From positions 124,001-188,000 of the forward strand of contig JANQOR010000034.1 of NCBI GenBank assembly GCA_028285685.1: a stretch of DNA of 64,000 nt, written 5' to 3'. The position numbers were made by a program, and so were the translations under genes. Source of the stretch: Cyclobacteriaceae bacterium (lineage in GTDB: Bacteria; Bacteroidota; Bacteroidia; Cytophagales; Cyclobacteriaceae). Below the pieces are notes generated by a model, which was not told where the DNA came from, made no database searches, and saw only the letters and a list, made by a program, of their open reading frames with translations. Position 1 is the first letter of the stretch. The number at the start of each line of letters is the position of its first letter. Positions 60,912 through 64,000 of this stretch are shown one piece after another.

Positions 60912-62274
60912 TCCTTACATAGGTCTTTGAATCCCTTCTCAAATACTGTTCTTCCAACAGAGGAAATCTGAAAAACAGACGTTGAGCAATACCTATTTCA
61001 TCAATAATCAGATCAGGTTTGGCATGATCAAACATCTTGTATATAGTCGCAGATGCCTCGTAGTAGTCTAGCCCGTCGAATGCCAGTGAGCAAAGTGGCT
61101 TTGAAAAGCAGGGGGAGCAGGCTTCTTTGTTAAGGTAGTAGCCAAAATTCTCATCCAACACTAACACTCTTTCTTCAACAACAACGATTTCGGGTACTAG
61201 CAACCGGTCCAAAAGATTTACATATCCATAGATGTTGAAGCCAATTAATCCAAAGACTACGATTCCCGGCATGAAGATTTTGAATAATCTCCTCTTAATG
61301 AGCATGAAATAATGTGAAAGAAAATAGGCCAACAGAGGAGTCATATAAAGAAGTTCAAGTCCTGTTTTCTTATTTGCCAGAAAAAAACAAACGATTCCAC
61401 CAAGGAACATAAACCAAATAACCTGCTGCACTCTTTGTTGAAAGTTGGTGAGTCTGGATGAAGATAATGCCTTGATCACGGCAATAAGAAAAACAGCGAT
61501 AATGAAGCCTGCGATGTGCACAATTTCCCAGACGGAAAGCAACTGCTCTGCCTCTATCAACAATCCTTGCCTAAGAAAGAATTCTGTGAAATAGTAGATA
61601 TCACCACGCCAAAGGAAGTAAACAGCGCAAAGTCCTATAACCAGAGTAAACCCAAAGAAATACAGGAGATGTCTCCTGATGATTGCGGAGGAAAATACAA
61701 TCAAAGAGAATAGAAAGACGAAAAAGAATATCGCAGCTGGCAAGTAGATCATTGCTGCCGTTCCAACATAGAGTCCCGAGTTCAGAAACAACTCATCCGT
61801 TGCCTGGTTATCAATTCTCCTAAGGACACTACTCAGAGCTTTAAGGATAAAGGTCATACTTATTAGTTGGGGTGATAGCGACATAAAATCAGGTATGCTC
61901 AGTGCGACTATGACATAGAAGAATGCGGGCAAATAGTTATTCTCCTCAAACGCTTTATTTCGTAGCAGTATTCGATTAAACAAACCTGCCTGGAAGATGA
62001 TCAATAGTGAGCTAAATACATGGTGAGCAAAGGGGCTCCTTCCAAAAAGGGAATCCATGAACTTGTAGATCATGGCAGCCAGAGGCCCTGTATAATCATA
62101 CGCTTCTCGATACATTTTGAAGCCTTTGTCCAACCACTCCCCCAGCAGGAGCCATTTCAGTTCCAAAATAAATTGTCCCTCAATGAAGCTGCTTTGCACA
62201 ACACGAATCACTACCAATATCAGGAAAATAAATACAAGCCTGTAAGGGTCGTTTATTCTGAAAAATCGCAGCAA
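60901..62274 (-). CDS. Large multi-pass membrane protein (DUF6427-like), unknown function
   Basis: This 457-residue protein starts at TTG (LLRFFRINDPYRLVFIFLIL) and has about 10-11 transmembrane helices spread over residues 10-370. A soluble C-terminal part of about 80 residues follows (EACSPCFSKPLCSLAFDGLDYYEASATIYKMFDHAKPDLIIDE...). The layout recalls DUF6427 and glycosyltransferase-C-like membrane proteins of Bacteroidota: an Arg-rich start, GPLAAMIYKFMDSLFGRS, then paired helices. The acidic EAYDYTGP near residue 60 could be a catalytic loop, but no motif is conclusive. It is divergent from rbfA and overlaps rpiB tail-to-tail by 11 nt. Confidence 0.6.
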   Translation of the reverse strand: MLRFFRINDPYRLVFIFLILVVIRVVQSSFIEGQFILELKWLLLGEWLDKGFKMYREAYDYTGPLAAMIYKFMDSLFGRSPFAHHVFSSLLIIFQAGLFNRILLRNKAFEENNYLPAFFYVIVALSIPDFMSLSPQLISMTFILKALSSVLRRIDNQATDELFLNSGLYVGTAAMIYLPAAIFFFVFLFSLIVFSSAIIRRHLLYFFGFTLVIGLCAVYFLWRGDIYYFTEFFLRQGLLIEAEQLLSVWEIVHIAGFIIAVFLIAVIKALSSSRLTNFQQRVQQVIWFMFLGGIVCFFLANKKTGLELLYMTPLLAYFLSHYFMLIKRRLFKIFMPGIVVFGLIGFNIYGYVNLLDRLLVPEIVVVEERVLVLDENFGYYLNKEACSPCFSKPLCSLAFDGLDYYEASATIYKMFDHAKPDLIIDEIGIAQRLFFRFPLLEEQYLRRDSKTYVRINN

Positions 62275-62365
62275 TTTTCTTGTGTTTAGTGTAAGCTCTG
62301 ACGAAGAATCGAAATTACGCTAAATGTGGTAAATCATGTTTGTTAATATCTTGGGATATTTGCAC

Positions 62366-62725
62366 ATGGAGAGCAAGAGACAGATCAAATTTGGGAGACA
62401 ACTAAAAAAAGACCTCGCTGATATATTCCAGCAAGACACGCTTCATTTTTTCAGGAATGCGTTGGTGACAATCACAGAAGTGTCAATGTCTCCCGACTTA
62501 GGGCTGGCGAGAGTGTATATGAGTGTATTTCCAATTAATCAGTCGGAGCAGGTATTCCAAAATTTGGAAACACTTAAAGGTGAAATACGCATGAAACTTG
62601 GTAAGAAAATAGGATCAAGAGTGCGAATCATACCTGAACTGGCTTTTTTCCACGATGATACTGAGGAAAACGCTTCTAAAATTGATCGCTTGATAGATAG
62701 TCTTAATATCAAACCCGAAGAGTGA
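62366..62725 (+). CDS. rbfA: 30S ribosome-binding factor RbfA
   Basis: RbfA assists late 16S rRNA maturation in the small subunit. I prefer the ATG at 62366 (MESKRQIKFGRQLKKDLADIF), which matches the normal N-terminus; an ATG 30 nt upstream adds ten residues. The 119-residue product has VSMSPDLGLARVYMSVFP and IRMKLGKKIGSRVRIIPELAFFHDDTEENASKIDRLI, typical of the KH-like RbfA fold. Its stop overlaps the next start by 4 nt (GTGA). Confidence 0.95.
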   Translation: MESKRQIKFGRQLKKDLADIFQQDTLHFFRNALVTITEVSMSPDLGLARVYMSVFPINQSEQVFQNLETLKGEIRMKLGKKIGSRVRIIPELAFFHDDTEENASKIDRLIDSLNIKPEE

Positions 62726-63948
62726 ATCTCCCTTTCTTCATAGCTCGTAAATATTTTTTGTCTGGTAAAAAGAAAAATTTTATCAACATCATTTCGATCA
62801 TTTCGATGATCGTAGTTGCTTTTGGCACTATGAGCCTCATCATCGCACTCTCTGTCTTCAATGGACTCGAAGGGCTGCTAAGATCACTCTATGGAAATTT
62901 TGATCCAGACATCATCGTCACAGCTGCTGAAGGTAAGTCCTTCGTTTGGTCCGATGCATTGAAGGACAAAATCGAAAAAACCGAAGGTGTTTCGTCATTG
63001 ACAGAAGTTATTGAAGATAACGTACTTGTAAAGTACAAAGATGCACAACGGGTGGTGAGGTTAAAAGGTGTCAGTTCCACATTCGAAGACAACAGTGGAA
63101 TAAGAGAAGCTGTAGTTTCAGGTGAATTTTCTCTTCTTAGGGACAGCATCCCCTACGCATTGATTGGTCGTGGAATTCAATACGATTTATCCCTTAATCT
63201 CAAAAATGAATTTTACACCCTCCAAGTATACTATCCTAAAAACATAGCTCCCGGGGTTATCAACCCCGAACAGCTTTATAGTCTCAGAAATATTCTTCCC
63301 GGAGGGATCTTTGCGATTGAAAAATATTATGATGAGAACTTCATTTTTGTACCTATCAACTTTGCTCAAAATCTGTTTAGGTATGGCGATAAACGAAGTT
63401 CAATCGAAATTGAAACCACTGGAGATATTTCTCAGGCCGAAACCAAGGCTGCCTTGCAAAACTCGTTGGGCAATGATTTCATAGTGAGGTCAGGGGATGA
63501 ACTACATAGTGATCTCTATAAAACACTTAATATCGAAAAGCTTTTCGTTTATATCACCTTTACCTCCATAATCGCCATCGCATCGGTTAACATCTTTTTC
63601 TCCCTATCCATGCTGGCCATTGAAAAGAAAAAAGATATTTCTGTTCTCATTGCAAATGGCGCTTCTACCAGTCTAATCAACAGAATATTCCTTTTCGAAG
63701 GTGGAATCATTGCTCTTTCAGGTGCAACTTTAGGGTTAGTCTTGGGATTACTTCTCAGTCTCCTACAACAGGAATTCGGCTTCATCGGCATGGGAATGGA
63801 TAGCGCGGTGGTTCCTAGCTACCCTGTCAGTGTGGAGTTTCCAGATGTAGTTGCTACCGTTATTATTGTCATTGTTGTCACCATTCTAGCCTCAATTCAG
63901 CCAGCTAAGAAGGCAAGCAAATCTTTTTCTACACATACGCTCCAATAG
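62722..63948 (+). CDS. LolC/E-like (FtsX family) ABC transporter permease
   Basis: This 408-residue permease starts at GTG inside the rbfA stop. Four transmembrane helices are placed at about 20-45, 270-295, 312-340 and 365-395, with a large periplasmic domain between the first two. Features of LolC/LolE-type proteins are the N-terminal FFIARKYFLSGKKKNFINIISIISMIVVAFGTMSLIIALSVFNGLEGLLRS and the C-terminal ISVLIANGASTSLINRIFLFEGGIIALSGATLGLVLGLLLS. These extract lipoproteins from the inner membrane together with the ATPase LolD, which is not in the window. A lipoprotein-rich Bacteroidota cell fits this role. Confidence 0.85.
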   Translation: MNLPFFIARKYFLSGKKKNFINIISIISMIVVAFGTMSLIIALSVFNGLEGLLRSLYGNFDPDIIVTAAEGKSFVWSDALKDKIEKTEGVSSLTEVIEDNVLVKYKDAQRVVRLKGVSSTFEDNSGIREAVVSGEFSLLRDSIPYALIGRGIQYDLSLNLKNEFYTLQVYYPKNIAPGVINPEQLYSLRNILPGGIFAIEKYYDENFIFVPINFAQNLFRYGDKRSSIEIETTGDISQAETKAALQNSLGNDFIVRSGDELHSDLYKTLNIEKLFVYITFTSIIAIASVNIFFSLSMLAIEKKKDISVLIANGASTSLINRIFLFEGGIIALSGATLGLVLGLLLSLLQQEFGFIGMGMDSAVVPSYPVSVEFPDVVATVIIVIVVTILASIQPAKKASKSFSTHTLQ

Positions 63949-64000
63949 GGTAAAAAATCCTACGAAAAGTTCGTCTTCTTACTGCATATTTTCATTAGTT

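Noticed and set aside
1-64000. CRISPR array, insertion sequence, prophage or integrated element
   Set aside because: No regularly spaced repeats, transposase, integrase, phage structural genes or tRNA attachment duplications were seen. Gene content is core-like throughout.

Overview
The window is a chromosomal segment of a Bacteroidota bacterium, most likely a marine or aquatic member of the Cytophagales (family-level placement is inference). The pointers are Bacteroidota-type families (DUF6089, DUF4293, DUF5723, DUF2911, an extended NusB), a Por/type IX secretion (T9SS) sorting tail on an amidase, TAnnTTTG-type promoter boxes, almost no Shine-Dalgarno sequences, and frequent GTG/TTG starts. 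No tRNA, rRNA, insertion sequence, phage or CRISPR array was recognised. Gene density is very high, and several convergent gene pairs touch or overlap.

Layout. 1-6951 (minus strand): an envelope run, read from the high coordinate as yqeY, cvpA, CBS protein, nadK, two tandem DUF6089 barrels, uppS and bamA, with bamA cut by the window edge. 7123-15990: an FAD lactone oxidase, 5-formyl-THF cyclo-ligase overlapping a membrane class III cyclase, a secreted S9 peptidase, a frameshifted lipoprotein gene, a CHASE2 membrane sensor, a His-rich secreted protein and a DUF4293 protein. 16062-26308: truA, two ABC exporter half-transporters with complementary degenerate ATP sites, then the plus-strand run leucine dehydrogenase, nusB, YtxH, DUF1573, yajC, YbbR, coaE. 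26294-35897: a large TPR/WG-like protein, a structured RNA candidate ending in an intrinsic terminator, a sigma/anti-sigma-like pair, a secreted propeller-like/Ig-like pair, a DUF2911-TPR protein, a TMEM175-type channel, two micro-ORFs encoding single-helix peptides, and mazG. 35973-43883: a Cys-rich small membrane protein, glmM, cysteine desulfurase, a DoxX-like protein, a T9SS amidase, hemH, a VTT-like protein, an unknown protein and a second CHASE2 sensor. 43926-53537: recJ, lptB, GH3, then an SLC4-type bicarbonate transporter, a small secreted protein and a SulP transporter in one run, rluD and an ACC-deaminase-like enzyme. 53563-63948: a lipoprotein/DUF5723 pair, radA, glyA, tatC, rpiB, a large membrane protein, rbfA and a LolC/E-like permease.

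Most of the window is housekeeping: envelope biogenesis (bamA, uppS, lptB, LolC/E-like, glmM), translation and ribosome maturation (truA, rluD, rbfA, nusB), cofactor synthesis (nadK, coaE, hemH) and DNA repair (recJ, radA). The less ordinary parts are the predicted heterodimeric exporter encoded by convergent genes, the SLC4-small protein-SulP module, two CHASE2 sensors without any output domain, a tight G-quadruplex motif between the cyclase and peptidase genes, a terminated structured RNA candidate upstream of a sigma factor gene, and the micro-ORF pair behind an inverted repeat. I did not see a clear defence island or other obviously new multi-gene system. The strongest leads are listed as findings.
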